DNA of 64,000 nucleotides from an uncultured Alteromonadaceae bacterium (lineage in GTDB: Bacteria; Pseudomonadota; Gammaproteobacteria; Pseudomonadales; Halieaceae). Positions 55,076 through 64,000 of the stretch are shown in pieces. Where the stretch lies: contig CAJYAI010000005.1 of assembly GCA_913064725.1 (NCBI GenBank), positions 1 to 64,000 of the forward strand, written 5' to 3'. A program made the position numbers and the translations under genes. The number at the start of each line of letters is the position of its first letter. The first letter of the stretch is position 1. The notes beneath the pieces are model-generated. The model had not been told where the DNA came from. It searched no databases and was given only the letters and a program-made list of their open reading frames with translations.

Positions 55076-56143
55076 TTAGAGTTCTCCCTCGGTTCGATGA
55101 ACGATGGAAATAGCGCGGCCCTGTCGATGCAGCACACTGTACAGCCGACGTTCTCGATCGGCAATGTCGACGCGTGAATCGAGTAGGAACCATGACGACT
55201 TAACATCCACCATCGCACGCAGATCCGCCGCACTATCCTCAGAAAATAACGGGCTCTCAAGAAACGAATCCACGTCGACCAGCATCCCATTCGTCCGCAG
55301 TTCAATAATCTGCGCGACCTGCTGCTGCGACAGCGGCTCTAGCGAATCGTCCTCATTCAATGCAGCTAGCACCTCGGCGGGCGCTGTGAGTATATTGATC
55401 TTACTCCCGTCGTCCGGCCAAACACTCAAAAAAGGCGCTATGCGCTTATAAAGTTCAGGGGTGATGCCGTCAACCGCACGCAGCTCGCTCACACTGGCAA
55501 TGGCCCGGTTCGCTGCACGATAGGGAAACGCTGACGAGAGATACCGCTCGTCTTCAGCGCCGTCGAGCCGCGGAGTCCGATCTGAGTCAATGTAATCGGT
55601 TATGCGCTCGACCAACTGGATCGCCTCAGTCTGGCTAAGCTCGGCCTCGTCAATCGATAGAAGTAAACGCAGTAAAATGCGCTGCGATGTATTTAATCTC
55701 TTAGACGCATCGGCAGTATCCAATGGCGCTGCCCCCCCTCTCTCGGGCGTATTTGGATCGCGATCAGAATTGCCATTTTGCTCGACCAGACCGTTCAGAT
55801 TAAACCGGCCCTGAAGGTCATAAATATTGCCACTGAGAAAGCCAATACCATCGAGCGGGTAAGGTGCTTGGGGTTGTGCCCATATTTCTTGTAGAGAGTC
55901 GACCGGCGTATCACTTTTGGCGTCCTGATCACTATCAAAGCGCAATGCCAGAGCGGCCAATGTCTCTGCGCCCAAAAGAAATGACCAACCTTGTTCTGCA
56001 AAAAAGGTATTGGTCGACCGCTGAAGTTGGAGATTAAAATCGCGCTGCACACCTACCATTAGGGCTGCGGCGAGCGCGAAAACGAGCAGCGCAATGACTA
56101 ACGCGGCACCGCCTTGCCCTCTATTTGAACGCTGGCATGACAT
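55076..56143 (-). CDS. gspK: Type II secretion system minor pseudopilin K
   Basis: The 355-residue protein from ATG 56143 has the prepilin-like start NRGQGGAALVIALLVFALAAALMVGVQRDFNLQL; the residue at position +5 after the cleavage glycine is not glutamate, as is characteristic of GspK. The large globular domain includes YDLQGRFNLNGLV, ITDYIDSDRTPRLDGAED and INILTAPAEVLAAL. It caps the pseudopilus tip with GspI and GspJ. I prefer this start to the ORF-track one six codons upstream. It overlaps gspJ by about 23 bases. Confidence 0.92.
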   Translation of the reverse strand: MSCQRSNRGQGGAALVIALLVFALAAALMVGVQRDFNLQLQRSTNTFFAEQGWSFLLGAETLAALALRFDSDQDAKSDTPVDSLQEIWAQPQAPYPLDGIGFLSGNIYDLQGRFNLNGLVEQNGNSDRDPNTPERGGAAPLDTADASKRLNTSQRILLRLLLSIDEAELSQTEAIQLVERITDYIDSDRTPRLDGAEDERYLSSAFPYRAANRAIASVSELRAVDGITPELYKRIAPFLSVWPDDGSKINILTAPAEVLAALNEDDSLEPLSQQQVAQIIELRTNGMLVDVDSFLESPLFSEDSAADLRAMVDVKSSWFLLDSRVDIADRERRLYSVLHRQGRAISIVHRTEGEL

Positions 56144-56786
56144 ACAGTCGCTCCAATTCACCCCAGTCTTCCAGGGTAATGCGCACTTCGATGGCGGCAG
56201 GCGGATCTATCAACTCGTTGGTAAAACCCACATCAGCAATCCAATTTTCTTGCCACTGTCGTCGGTCTATTGACTGATTTCGATCAACGTCGAGCGCGCT
56301 GATCGATGGCAAAAAACGAAGCTCCAACGCCTCAACATCACGAATAAGTAGCGTTTCTGTTGGCTCAATCGCCGTCGTTCGATCCAATACGGGATAACTC
56401 AACCGCAATAGCCGATTTTCATCTAGACGATAGGCAACCCTCTGGAGCGTACTGCGCGGAGCGCCAGTCGTATTATGCCATCCTGACCGAGTCAGCCGCA
56501 GCGGGTCGCGCGCGAGCTCGCCTCCCATCACGGCTGATGCCAGCTGCCCAAACTCGTCCTGCACAGGCCGATTAGCGATTTGTCGAATATCTCGTGACAA
56601 AACGGTCAGGGCTCTGTTGATTTCGTGAAGTCGCTCAGACTCGGCTCGAGCAGCCTCTATGCCGACCAACGCTATCGATAGCGTTTGATAAGACAACACG
56701 GACACGAAGGCCGTAATAGCCATAGCAATCAGCACTTCAATCAGTGTAAAACCGCCAGATGCACAGGATGTCCTAGCCCGGCCCAT
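56121..56786 (-). CDS. gspJ: Type II secretion system minor pseudopilin J
   Basis: The 221-residue protein starts from ATG 56786 (GRARTSCASGGFTLIEVLIAMAITAFVSVLSYQTL), a prepilin signal with cleavage before Phe and Glu at +5. HEINRALTVLSRDIRQIANRPV is the GspJ family segment. It forms the tip complex with GspI and GspK. It overlaps gspI by 14 bases. Confidence 0.93.
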   Translation of the reverse strand: MGRARTSCASGGFTLIEVLIAMAITAFVSVLSYQTLSIALVGIEAARAESERLHEINRALTVLSRDIRQIANRPVQDEFGQLASAVMGGELARDPLRLTRSGWHNTTGAPRSTLQRVAYRLDENRLLRLSYPVLDRTTAIEPTETLLIRDVEALELRFLPSISALDVDRNQSIDRRQWQENWIADVGFTNELIDPPAAIEVRITLEDWGELERLYVMPAFK

Positions 56787-57189
56787 CGACCACCTCTGCA
56801 TTCAAAAACGCGTCGAGCGTAAAGAGAGACGAATCATCATCGGCGTCTTCACCCGTGACGGTCACGGTTAGTCGCATAAAGCCCGGCACGGGTGTCTCCT
56901 GAATTTCACTTCGCCAATACCAGGTGCGTCCAGCTCTGACCGACTCCCCGGCGATGACACCCGATTCAGCTCGCCTCAGTTTTGCGGTCACCAAACGCAC
57001 CTCTGCAACACGGTCTGCGGCTACCCACTGTGCAACCGAGCGGTCACGCAAATAAGCGGTACCGTCAATCTGCTGCGAAAGTAAAAACAGGAGCGCCGGC
57101 AAGGTGACAGCGACCACTGTGAGCGCCACCATCACTTCGATCAAGGTGAAGCCCGCCTGCTGGCCCGGGTGCTTAATCCAGCGCTTCAT
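56773..57189 (-). CDS. gspI: Type II secretion system minor pseudopilin I
   Basis: The 138-residue protein begins QQAGFTLIEVMVALTVVAVTLPALL, a prepilin signal peptide with Glu at +5. YLRDRSVAQWVAADRVAEVRL is the typical GspI second segment. It overlaps gspH by 17 bases. Confidence 0.93.
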   Translation of the reverse strand: MKRWIKHPGQQAGFTLIEVMVALTVVAVTLPALLFLLSQQIDGTAYLRDRSVAQWVAADRVAEVRLVTAKLRRAESGVIAGESVRAGRTWYWRSEIQETPVPGFMRLTVTVTGEDADDDSSLFTLDAFLNAEVVDGPG

Positions 57190-57733
57190 CAGGCTCTATT
57201 CCTTTAGGCATAAAGGTCATTCGACCAAACAAGTCCCATCGAAGTCGATACAAGAGATCACCCGAGCGCAGATCAATCCAATCTAATTCGCCCGGTGTGA
57301 CCTCACCGCCGGCGAAGAGAATCAACTGTGGCGGCGGATTCGTATCATCTTCGAGGGCCTCAATGTCAACCGGTGGTTGCTCGTCCAATCGGAGTTCGAG
57401 TTCGATGTCAGGTTCGAAAAACACGTCCTCAAACGCTGTATTACGCGACAGCGGCTCAGCCCAGCCCTGATCGTACCGACGCAACCACAACCCACCGTAA
57501 CTACCCTCAAATCCGTCCAGGCGATGAATGAGCAATCCGTGATCTGTGCCGCTTAATTCTGCTTCTGTGAGCGCATAGCCCAACAGCGCTGCGACTTCGC
57601 GCACTTTGTTTTCACGCGAAATATCAGAACTGCCCGAGCCCACATTCAAGCTCACAAGGGACGTGAGTAGGACCACCACAAACACCACGGCCAGCATCTC
57701 GATCAGACTGAAGCCCGTTTGGCGCTGACTCAC
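57173..57733 (-). CDS. gspH: Type II secretion system minor pseudopilin H
   Basis: The 186-residue protein begins RQTGFSLIEMLAVVFVVVLLTSLVSLNVG, with prepilin cleavage before Phe and Glu at +5. The remaining globular domain has EVAALLGYALTEAELSGTDHGLLIHRLDG, as in the GspH/FimT-type pseudopilins. It starts 27 bases after the gspG stop. Confidence 0.9.
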   Translation of the reverse strand: MSQRQTGFSLIEMLAVVFVVVLLTSLVSLNVGSGSSDISRENKVREVAALLGYALTEAELSGTDHGLLIHRLDGFEGSYGGLWLRRYDQGWAEPLSRNTAFEDVFFEPDIELELRLDEQPPVDIEALEDDTNPPPQLILFAGGEVTPGELDWIDLRSGDLLYRLRWDLFGRMTFMPKGIEPDEALD

Positions 57734-57760
57734 CGCTGTGCAATCCTCTTCCAGTTACTC

Positions 57761-58195
57761 TCAGGCGCTGTCGTCCTCACCCCAGTTTCCAATATCTGCA
57801 CTTTGATCTTCACCACCAGGCAAGCCGTCGGCGCCTAGTGAGTAAATATCCACCTCACCGTATTCGCCGGGCGACAGATAAAGATAGTCTCTGCCCCACG
57901 GATCCATAGGCACGTCAGGAAGATAGCCACCCTTTTTAAAATTGCGCGGTTCAGGCTCGAGGGTAGATGCCTCGACTAAGGCCACCAGCCCTTGCTCGGT
58001 CGTCGGGTAGACATAGTTATCAAGACGATAGATCTTCAAGGCCGTCTCTATCGACTTGAAGTCGGCTTGGACCTTTTGAATGCGAGCGTCGTCAGCACTG
58101 TTTAGAACAGTTGGTGCAACTACGCTGATCAATAACCCCATGATCACCAACACCACGAGAATTTCGATCAAACTAAATCCGCTTTGCTTTTTCAC
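57761..58195 (-). CDS. gspG: Type II secretion system major pseudopilin G
   Basis: The 144-residue protein begins KKQSGFSLIEILVVLVIMGLLISVVAPTVLNSADDARIQK, with prepilin cleavage before Phe and Glu at +5. The C-terminal part keeps YPTTEQGLVALVE, KGGYLPDVPMDPWGRDYLYLSPG and the calcium-site segment YSLGADGLPGGEDQSADIGNW, typical of GspG. It is the main subunit of the pseudopilus. It is followed by gspH. Confidence 0.97.
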   Translation of the reverse strand: MKKQSGFSLIEILVVLVIMGLLISVVAPTVLNSADDARIQKVQADFKSIETALKIYRLDNYVYPTTEQGLVALVEASTLEPEPRNFKKGGYLPDVPMDPWGRDYLYLSPGEYGEVDIYSLGADGLPGGEDQSADIGNWGEDDSA

Positions 58196-58199
58196 GTCA

Positions 58200-59432
58200 C
58201 TACCTCACCATCGTGTTCAAGTCGAAGATCGGCAATAAAATTGCCATCACAATTGTTAATACTAAACCGCCCATCACAACGACCATAATGGGCTCAAACA
58301 GCGCCATGACCGTACCGAGCGTCGCCTCGAGTTCGCGCTCCTGATTAGATGCGGATCGCTCAAGCATGGTCTCCAGCTCACCACTGGTCTCTCCGGATGC
58401 CACCATATGGACCATCATGGGCGGAAAGAACGCCTCCTGCGATAAGGCGCGATTGAGGCTGGAACCTTCTTGTACCTTACCTGCCACTTCTTGGCTGGCT
58501 GCACGAAGCACTAAATTATTCATGACAGCACCGGCAATCTTAAGTGCCTCTAACAGCGGGACACCCGACGCCATCAAAATACTCAAGGTCGATGAAAAGC
58601 GGGCTGTATCCATCCCGATTAAAATCCGCCTGATACCAGGCACTCTGAGCAAGACACCGTCAGACATGCGCTTATAAACCGGATTTTTAAGCAGCCGTTG
58701 TGTCACAACAACGAGGCCCACAATGGCAAGACCCAGAATCCATCCCTGATTGGTCAGAAAATCACTGGTGGCGATCAGACCCACCGTCAGGGGTGGTAAA
58801 TCCGTTTTTGTCTGCGCAAATATGCCGACCATCTCAGGCACGACAAACACCATCAACGCGGTTACTACGGCAATAGCAACACCGATTAGCACAAAGGGGT
58901 AGATCAAGGCCATTTGCAATTTTTGCGCAGTGTGCTGCCGACTCTCCGTATAATCCGCGAGCTGCTCGAGTACGGGGCCAAGCTGACCCGCCTGCTCACC
59001 CGCGTTGACCATGGCGCGATACATATCGCCGAAGGTCTGCGGGAATTGGGCCATTGCATGGGCCAAGGTGTGTCCTTCAGCCACCTTGGAACGCACCTGG
59101 AGCAGTAAACCCTTAGTGACGCCTTTGCGTGTTTGCTCTGCGGCGGCCTGAAGACAGGCATCGAGCGGTAAAGACGAGGCAACTAACGTCGCCAATTGAC
59201 GCGTAACCAGCGACAGCTCGCTTGCGCTCAAACGCGGCGCAAACAATCCGCGCTTGATGGCACCTTGCGGGTTAGCGCTATTTGCTGCGTGACGACCGGT
59301 TGACACGACCTCGATGGGACGCAGGCTCTTGGTTCTTAATTGCGCACGGATCTGTCGCTCTGAGTCGCCCTCTAGCACCCCCTTAACCATCTTTCCCGAG
59401 GTGTCGAGAGCCTTGTATTTAAACGCCGCCAT
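58200..59432 (-). CDS. gspF: Type II secretion system inner-membrane platform protein F
   Basis: The 410-residue protein has two similar GspF/PilC-type domains, with signatures ELSLVTRQLATLVASSLPLDACL near residue 70 and TARFSSTLSILMASGVPLLEALKIAG near residue 275, and three TM helices (around 175-195, 225-245 and 380-400). It is the integral platform protein. Its start overlaps gspE by 14 bases. Confidence 0.96.
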   Translation of the reverse strand: MAAFKYKALDTSGKMVKGVLEGDSERQIRAQLRTKSLRPIEVVSTGRHAANSANPQGAIKRGLFAPRLSASELSLVTRQLATLVASSLPLDACLQAAAEQTRKGVTKGLLLQVRSKVAEGHTLAHAMAQFPQTFGDMYRAMVNAGEQAGQLGPVLEQLADYTESRQHTAQKLQMALIYPFVLIGVAIAVVTALMVFVVPEMVGIFAQTKTDLPPLTVGLIATSDFLTNQGWILGLAIVGLVVVTQRLLKNPVYKRMSDGVLLRVPGIRRILIGMDTARFSSTLSILMASGVPLLEALKIAGAVMNNLVLRAASQEVAGKVQEGSSLNRALSQEAFFPPMMVHMVASGETSGELETMLERSASNQERELEATLGTVMALFEPIMVVVMGGLVLTIVMAILLPIFDLNTMVR

Positions 59433-60978
59433 GCAATGTCACCGACGTCACGCGCAATACTTCCTCGAGTGTCGTCTCTCCGGCCAGCACTCGCCGTTGA
59501 CCGTCAACCTGAATGCCCGGGTACCTCTGCCGGGCTACTGCAAGCATAGCTTGCTCGCCTTGCCCCTCGTGAATCGCAGCGCGCAAGGTCTCATCGACCT
59601 CAATCAACTCATAGATGCCTGTGCGTCCGCGGTACCCCGTCATGTTGCACTTTTCACAGCCTTTTGGATGGTAAATCTCCCGGCCCTCACTGCTATCAAT
59701 ACCCAAGATCTCACACTCACTCGCTGTCGCCTGGGCGGGGACACGACAGTCAGTGCAGACCAATCGAACCAAGCGCTGTGCCATCACCGCGACAAGGCTC
59801 GACGACAACAGAAAAGGCTCGATGCCCATATCTTGCAGGCGCGTCACAGCACCTATTGCCGTATTGGTGTGCAATGTCGAGAGCACCAGGTGTCCCGTCA
59901 GCGAGGCTTGAACGGCGATCTCCGCAGTTTCTAAATCGCGTATCTCACCGACCATGACGACATCCGGATCCTGCCGCAAAATAGCGCGCAAGCCTCGGGC
60001 GAAGGTCATATCGACTTTTGGGTTTACCTGCGTTTGCCCAACACCGGGCAACATGTATTCAACGGGATCCTCAATCGTGAGTATGTTTCTTGATGTTTGA
60101 TTAATACTCGACAGACCCGCATAAAGCGTGGTCGTCTTACCTGAGCCTGTCGGTCCGGTCACCAAAATGATGCCGTGAGGCCGAGCGAGTGCCGCGCGGT
60201 AGCCGTCGCCCACCTGCTTATTCATCTTCAGCTGCCCAAGCTCAAGCTGACCTGCCTGCTTATCGAGCAACCGCAATACCACGCGTTCCCCGTGTGCCGA
60301 CGGAATAGTCGACATGCGAATATCGATAGCGTGACCGGCGATGCGCACGGAGATGCGTCCGTCTTGGGGAATTCGCTTTTCGGCAATATCAAGCTTGGCC
60401 ATGACCTTGAGACGAGACACAAGTAACGGCGCCAGCATGCGTTTGGGTGATAGCACCTCAGCGAGAACACCATCGATGCGGTAGCGAACTGACAAGCGAT
60501 CTTCGAAGGTTTCAACATGAATGTCCGAAGCCTGCTCTTTGACCGCTTGCGACAAGATAGCGTTGATGAGCCGAATAATGGGCGCGTCATCTTCCGCATC
60601 CATCAAGTCCCCGAGATCTGGAATTTCATCCACAAGCCGGGCCAAATCGACATCAGCGGACAGATCTTCCGCCATCTGTACTGCCTGATTTTGACTCCGC
60701 TGGTAGGCGCCAGTAAGGCGGCCTTGAAAGGTGATCTCATCGACTTGTTCGAGCGCAAACTGGGTTCCTACCACTCGGCGAACTTCCAGTAAGGTATCGG
60801 TATCGAGGCGACCCACGTAGCTCAATACGAGTCCGGCATCACCCTCGACTAGAACGACCTGCTTGGCCTTAGAAAAGCTGAACGGCAGACTGCCGCTGCG
60901 CATCACGGCCGCATCGTCAACCGCCACATCCGCAGTCAACGTATCAACTACCGCAAGGTTATCGATCACCGTATTCAC
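59419..60978 (-). CDS. gspE: Type II secretion ATPase E
   Basis: The 519-residue ATPase has Walker A (ILVTGPTGSGKTTTLYAGL), the Asp box (ILTIEDPVEY), Walker B (MVGEIRDLETAEIAVQASLTGHLVLSTLHTN) and a tetracysteine zinc site (CTDCR ... GCEKCNMTGYRGRTGIYE). It powers pseudopilus assembly. The N-terminal region is comparatively short. Its start overlaps the gspD stop (ATGA). Confidence 0.97.
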   Translation of the reverse strand: MNTVIDNLAVVDTLTADVAVDDAAVMRSGSLPFSFSKAKQVVLVEGDAGLVLSYVGRLDTDTLLEVRRVVGTQFALEQVDEITFQGRLTGAYQRSQNQAVQMAEDLSADVDLARLVDEIPDLGDLMDAEDDAPIIRLINAILSQAVKEQASDIHVETFEDRLSVRYRIDGVLAEVLSPKRMLAPLLVSRLKVMAKLDIAEKRIPQDGRISVRIAGHAIDIRMSTIPSAHGERVVLRLLDKQAGQLELGQLKMNKQVGDGYRAALARPHGIILVTGPTGSGKTTTLYAGLSSINQTSRNILTIEDPVEYMLPGVGQTQVNPKVDMTFARGLRAILRQDPDVVMVGEIRDLETAEIAVQASLTGHLVLSTLHTNTAIGAVTRLQDMGIEPFLLSSSLVAVMAQRLVRLVCTDCRVPAQATASECEILGIDSSEGREIYHPKGCEKCNMTGYRGRTGIYELIEVDETLRAAIHEGQGEQAMLAVARQRYPGIQVDGQRRVLAGETTLEEVLRVTSVTLHGGV

Positions 60979-62978
60979 GGATCCACTCGCTCCTCAGAAA
61001 CCTCGGGGAGCGCGCGAACTCGGTCCTCCCACGTGGGTAGTAAGGGCATGACGGCATCATCGAGGAACATGAGCCCCTGATCGCGACGCTCGCGCTGTTG
61101 ATCTCGGATGTATCGGTACTTTTCAGCCGTAGCACCCGCCAGATCCTCGTCGTCACGAATGATCGTTGAGCGAATAAATACCAGTAGGTTGGATTTAGTC
61201 ACCGAAACCACGTCGCTGCGAAATAAACGACCGATGACTGGGATACCCGATAAAATCGGCACTCCTTGTCTGGAGTCTTGAATATCATCTTTTACAAGGC
61301 CGCCCAAAACGACAATGTCACCATCCTTCGCCAACACCTTAGTTTCAATTTTTCGCTCATTAGTAATGACATCTGAGGCTGACAAAACCTGCTGAGAAAT
61401 GCTGGATACCTCCTGCACTATATCCATAACGACGGAGTCACCCTCGTTGATTTGCGGTGTGACTTGAAGGGTGACACCTACGTTCTCTCGCTGAATGGTT
61501 TGGAAGGGATTCGCCACCCCATTTGCAGCGCCCGTATTGGTGTAGCTGCCCGTCACAAAGGGCACCTGCTGGCCAACGGTAATAAAGGCCTCTTCATTGT
61601 CTAACGTCAACAAGCTCGGTGTAGATAGAATATTGGCGTTACCCTGCGACTCTAACGCATTGAGAATGGTGGACATGGTGAGATTTTGATCGACCACCCC
61701 CCAGCCGAAGGTGCTGCCTGGCACTTGTGACAAGGCACCGGCTATGTTTCGAACGCTGATATCGTTGGAGCCCGCATCCTCTGGCAAGATCGCTTGAGCT
61801 AGCGCAGCATTTCGCCCTTGCTGGGCTTGACTGGAACTGATGGCGCTGCCGAACAGACCCGAGTCATTAGCAAACAACCATTGAAGCCCAAGCTCTCGGC
61901 CTTCGACAATCTCCATCTCTACAATGATGGCTTCGACTAACACTTGTGCTCGACGAATGTCCAGTCGAGCGATGACGGACTCCAGGGCTGCCATTTCATC
62001 GGTATCAGCGGTAATGATAAGGCTGTTGGTGCCTTCATCAGCCTCGATGGTGGATTTCGCCGCGTTGGCTGAACGATTGCGGCCTGTTGTCTCGTCGTCT
62101 AACCGGGTCAGGTTTTGCATCACGCGTGTTAATACCTCAGCCACGTCAGTGGCGTTGGCGTACTCCAGATACATTACGCGAACATTACCGCTCTGCTCCA
62201 GCGGTATGTCTAGGTAATCAATCAGGCTCTTAATCCGTTCAATGCTGACTTCATCAGCAGTGACAATGATGCTATTGGTGCGTTTATCGGCCACCAAACT
62301 CGCCTCGTCATTGGCATCAGCGCCCTCACCTGCCCTTGATTTCTCCAGTGCCTTCAGCATCTCAACAACGTCTGTGGATACGCCGTAGCGCAGTTTCACC
62401 ACCTCGGTTTTTTTGACCGCCGATTGATCCATGCTGTCAATAATTTGCGTGATGCGATCAATATTAGCCCTGATATCGGAAATGATAATCGCATTGCTCG
62501 GCGCATAGGCGGCCATGTGCGCTTGTTGAGGTACGAGGGGGCGTAAGACCGGAATTAACTTTGCTGCCGATACATTCTCCAAACGAATGACTTGGGTAAC
62601 GTACTCATCATTAATGATTGAGGTGCCCGAGATCACATCCACCGGAGCGGAGCGCGCATTTTTATTGGGAATGACTCTGACGACGTCACCGCTTCTGACA
62701 GCGGTGTATCCGTGTACATCGAGGATGGATAGAAATAGATCGTAGAGTTCGGCACGAGAGACTGGCTTACTCGAGACTACTTTTACTTTTCCCTTGACGG
62801 AGGGATCGATGACGATGGTACTCCCCGTCACATCCGCCACAAACTCGATAAACTCCTGAATATCAGTGTCTTTCAAGTTGACAGTAAAGTCTTGAGCGAG
62901 CGTGGGTCTAGACAATAAGAAGACACTCACTAAGAGTGCTATCGCGAATCCTTTTGCCGTGACGAGCGTAGCGCGCAT
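60975..62978 (-). CDS. gspD: Type II secretion secretin D
   Basis: The 667-residue outer-membrane secretin has a signal peptide (ITVAKGF...FLLSRPTLA region at the N-terminus), an N0 domain (FTVNLKDTDIQEFIEFVADVTG), N1-N3 domains, and a secretin domain with QQVPFVTGSYTNTGAA, VGVTLQVTPQINEGD and VVLGGLVKDD. The C-terminal tail may bind a pilotin. It forms the outer-membrane gate. gspC lies upstream by 14 bases. Confidence 0.96.
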   Translation of the reverse strand: MRATLVTAKGFAIALLVSVFLLSRPTLAQDFTVNLKDTDIQEFIEFVADVTGSTIVIDPSVKGKVKVVSSKPVSRAELYDLFLSILDVHGYTAVRSGDVVRVIPNKNARSAPVDVISGTSIINDEYVTQVIRLENVSAAKLIPVLRPLVPQQAHMAAYAPSNAIIISDIRANIDRITQIIDSMDQSAVKKTEVVKLRYGVSTDVVEMLKALEKSRAGEGADANDEASLVADKRTNSIIVTADEVSIERIKSLIDYLDIPLEQSGNVRVMYLEYANATDVAEVLTRVMQNLTRLDDETTGRNRSANAAKSTIEADEGTNSLIITADTDEMAALESVIARLDIRRAQVLVEAIIVEMEIVEGRELGLQWLFANDSGLFGSAISSSQAQQGRNAALAQAILPEDAGSNDISVRNIAGALSQVPGSTFGWGVVDQNLTMSTILNALESQGNANILSTPSLLTLDNEEAFITVGQQVPFVTGSYTNTGAANGVANPFQTIQRENVGVTLQVTPQINEGDSVVMDIVQEVSSISQQVLSASDVITNERKIETKVLAKDGDIVVLGGLVKDDIQDSRQGVPILSGIPVIGRLFRSDVVSVTKSNLLVFIRSTIIRDDEDLAGATAEKYRYIRDQQRERRDQGLMFLDDAVMPLLPTWEDRVRALPEVSEERVDP

Positions 62979-62992
62979 GTTATTCGTTACTC

Positions 62993-63976
62993 CTACTGAA
63001 TCGTGCTCAGACTAATACTAATCGAGACAGGAGTCCCATCTCGATCCACCTCAAAAACAGCATCGGTCGCATCACGCATCATTTGATATAGGCGAACGGT
63101 ATTCGTCGGATCGCTGAGCGCGTAACCATTGACCGCCGTAACAATATCACCTGACTGAAAACCAAGTGCTTTAAATTGCGCAGCATCACTGCCCGGCGCA
63201 ACACGATAGCCCTTCAAGCCTCCGTCCGCCTGCACCGCACTGATTGAGACCAGGCCGGCAAGTGACTGAGGGTCGTTATAGAGTTTCTCTCGATAATTGG
63301 CGACCAAACGCTGACGCTCCTGTGCCGACGCCGCAGTATCAGCGGCATTCGGCCCATCAGGTGTCGACTCTGATGCCTCTGATTCAACCGCCAGAGACTC
63401 AACAATGCCGACGATAGCGTTGTTGTCAAACAGGGTAATTAGCTCGTAGGTACCGTTGTTATCAATGACTACTTGCTTGGGTAATATTTTTGCCAGTGTG
63501 ACTTTACCGTTAGCCGGAAGGTCATCACCAACGGCGTACAGCTCTTGTTTGTTTCGCGCCTCGATCATGGCATTACCGAGACCGTCAGACGTCGACGCGA
63601 CAATACCCGTTAACGTCAGCGCAAGGCTTGTCTCTTTGGCGCCATTCTCAATGCCATCACGCTGGGCGGCAGACTCAGCAATCGCAGGCAATTCGGTGGT
63701 TTCTGATGCGTCCGCAGGGCCAAAAACGCTAAGACCCAAAATGGACGAGACATCGATCGTTTCAACACCCACTGCTGATCCAGCTTTCGCAGAAGGCGGA
63801 TTGATAACCGTAACTGGCGACTGCTCGATTGGCAGGCTGGGAACCAAGGCCCAGACCACATTGGACACACTGTTGAGAGCCCACAGCACCAACACCACCA
63901 GGAGTAGACGCTGGATTTGTGGCATTCGCCCCTCATCAGCCAGCCAGCGATAGGCTGCGCGTAGGCGCGTCTCCAT
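62993..63976 (-). CDS. gspC: Type II secretion system protein C
   Basis: The 327-residue protein has an N-terminal TM helix (LLLVVLVLWALNSVSNVVWALV), an HR domain (LALTLTGIVASTSDGLGNAMIEARNKQELYAVGDDL) and a PDZ-like C-terminal domain (GYRVAPGSDAAQFKALGFQSGDIVTAVNGYAL). It connects the inner-membrane platform to the secretin. It is the first gene of the operon; the promoter must lie to the right of 63976 and only about 24 bases are in the window. Confidence 0.94.
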   Translation of the reverse strand: METRLRAAYRWLADEGRMPQIQRLLLVVLVLWALNSVSNVVWALVPSLPIEQSPVTVINPPSAKAGSAVGVETIDVSSILGLSVFGPADASETTELPAIAESAAQRDGIENGAKETSLALTLTGIVASTSDGLGNAMIEARNKQELYAVGDDLPANGKVTLAKILPKQVVIDNNGTYELITLFDNNAIVGIVESLAVESEASESTPDGPNAADTAASAQERQRLVANYREKLYNDPQSLAGLVSISAVQADGGLKGYRVAPGSDAAQFKALGFQSGDIVTAVNGYALSDPTNTVRLYQMMRDATDAVFEVDRDGTPVSISISLSTIQ

Positions 63977-64000
63977 ATCGAATTGCCTTAGCCATGATGC

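Overview
This window looks like chromosomal core DNA from a marine gammaproteobacterium. The gene order gyrA-serC-pheA-tyrA-aroA-cmk-rpsA...ihfB-lapA-lapB-pyrF, the mtaD-ubiG-gph-yciK block, the rnm(yciV)-yciO-scpA-scpB-rluB block and a complete gspC-N type II secretion operon all resemble Pseudomonas/Cellvibrionales arrangements. A Halieaceae (OM60/NOR5-type) origin is my guess from gene content (AtuA-type acyl-CoA carboxylase cluster, AgcS and NSS sodium symporters), not from a search. I see no rRNA, tRNA, CRISPR array, IS element or prophage.

Layout. 1-9.3 kb (minus strand): a catabolic gene set resembling the acyclic-terpene (Atu) or branched-chain acyl-CoA carboxylase pathways (AtuA-like protein, carboxyltransferase, enoyl-CoA hydratase, biotin carboxylase), followed by a TIGR03084-type protein, a glycosyltransferase-like protein, a second crotonase and a serine hydrolase cut by the window edge. 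A divergent TetR regulator (9.4 kb) faces it across a short spacer with a perfect 15-bp palindrome. 10.1-27.1 kb (minus): DHH phosphoesterase, comEA, pyrF, lapB, lapA, ihfB, then a three-gene sensory cassette (outer-membrane barrel, small PstS-like periplasmic protein, hybrid histidine kinase), then rpsA, cmk, aroA, tyrA, pheA, serC and gyrA. 27.2-30.8 kb (plus): mtaD, ubiG, gph, yciK.

30.8-34.8 kb (minus): rluB, scpB, scpA, yciO and rnm, with a 16-bp tandem repeat filling the scpA-yciO gap. 34.9-41.0 kb (plus): yciB, an SH3/TIGR04211 protein, a periplasmic cyclophilin, pdxJ, rluA, a DUF2244 protein, rimO and rsmE; msrA converges on rsmE with interlocked stop codons. 41.8-45.8 kb (plus): a small ORF, a VWA-domain protein whose reading frame has no ordinary start codon, a membrane J-domain protein, a small conserved-looking protein, htpX and a DegS-like protease, which together look like an envelope proteostasis cluster. 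45.8-46.6 kb is a gene-free stretch rich in minisatellite-like repeats. It is followed by a secreted protein of unknown function, an SDR, two sodium:amino-acid symporters with a secreted serine hydrolase, and the gsp operon running to the right edge.

No gene set here is clearly a new molecular system. The items most worth a second look are the barrel/PstS-like/hybrid-kinase cassette inserted in the rpsA-ihfB block, the VWA gene with a probable non-AUG start, and the recurring short tandem repeats (13-17 bp units) at gene boundaries.
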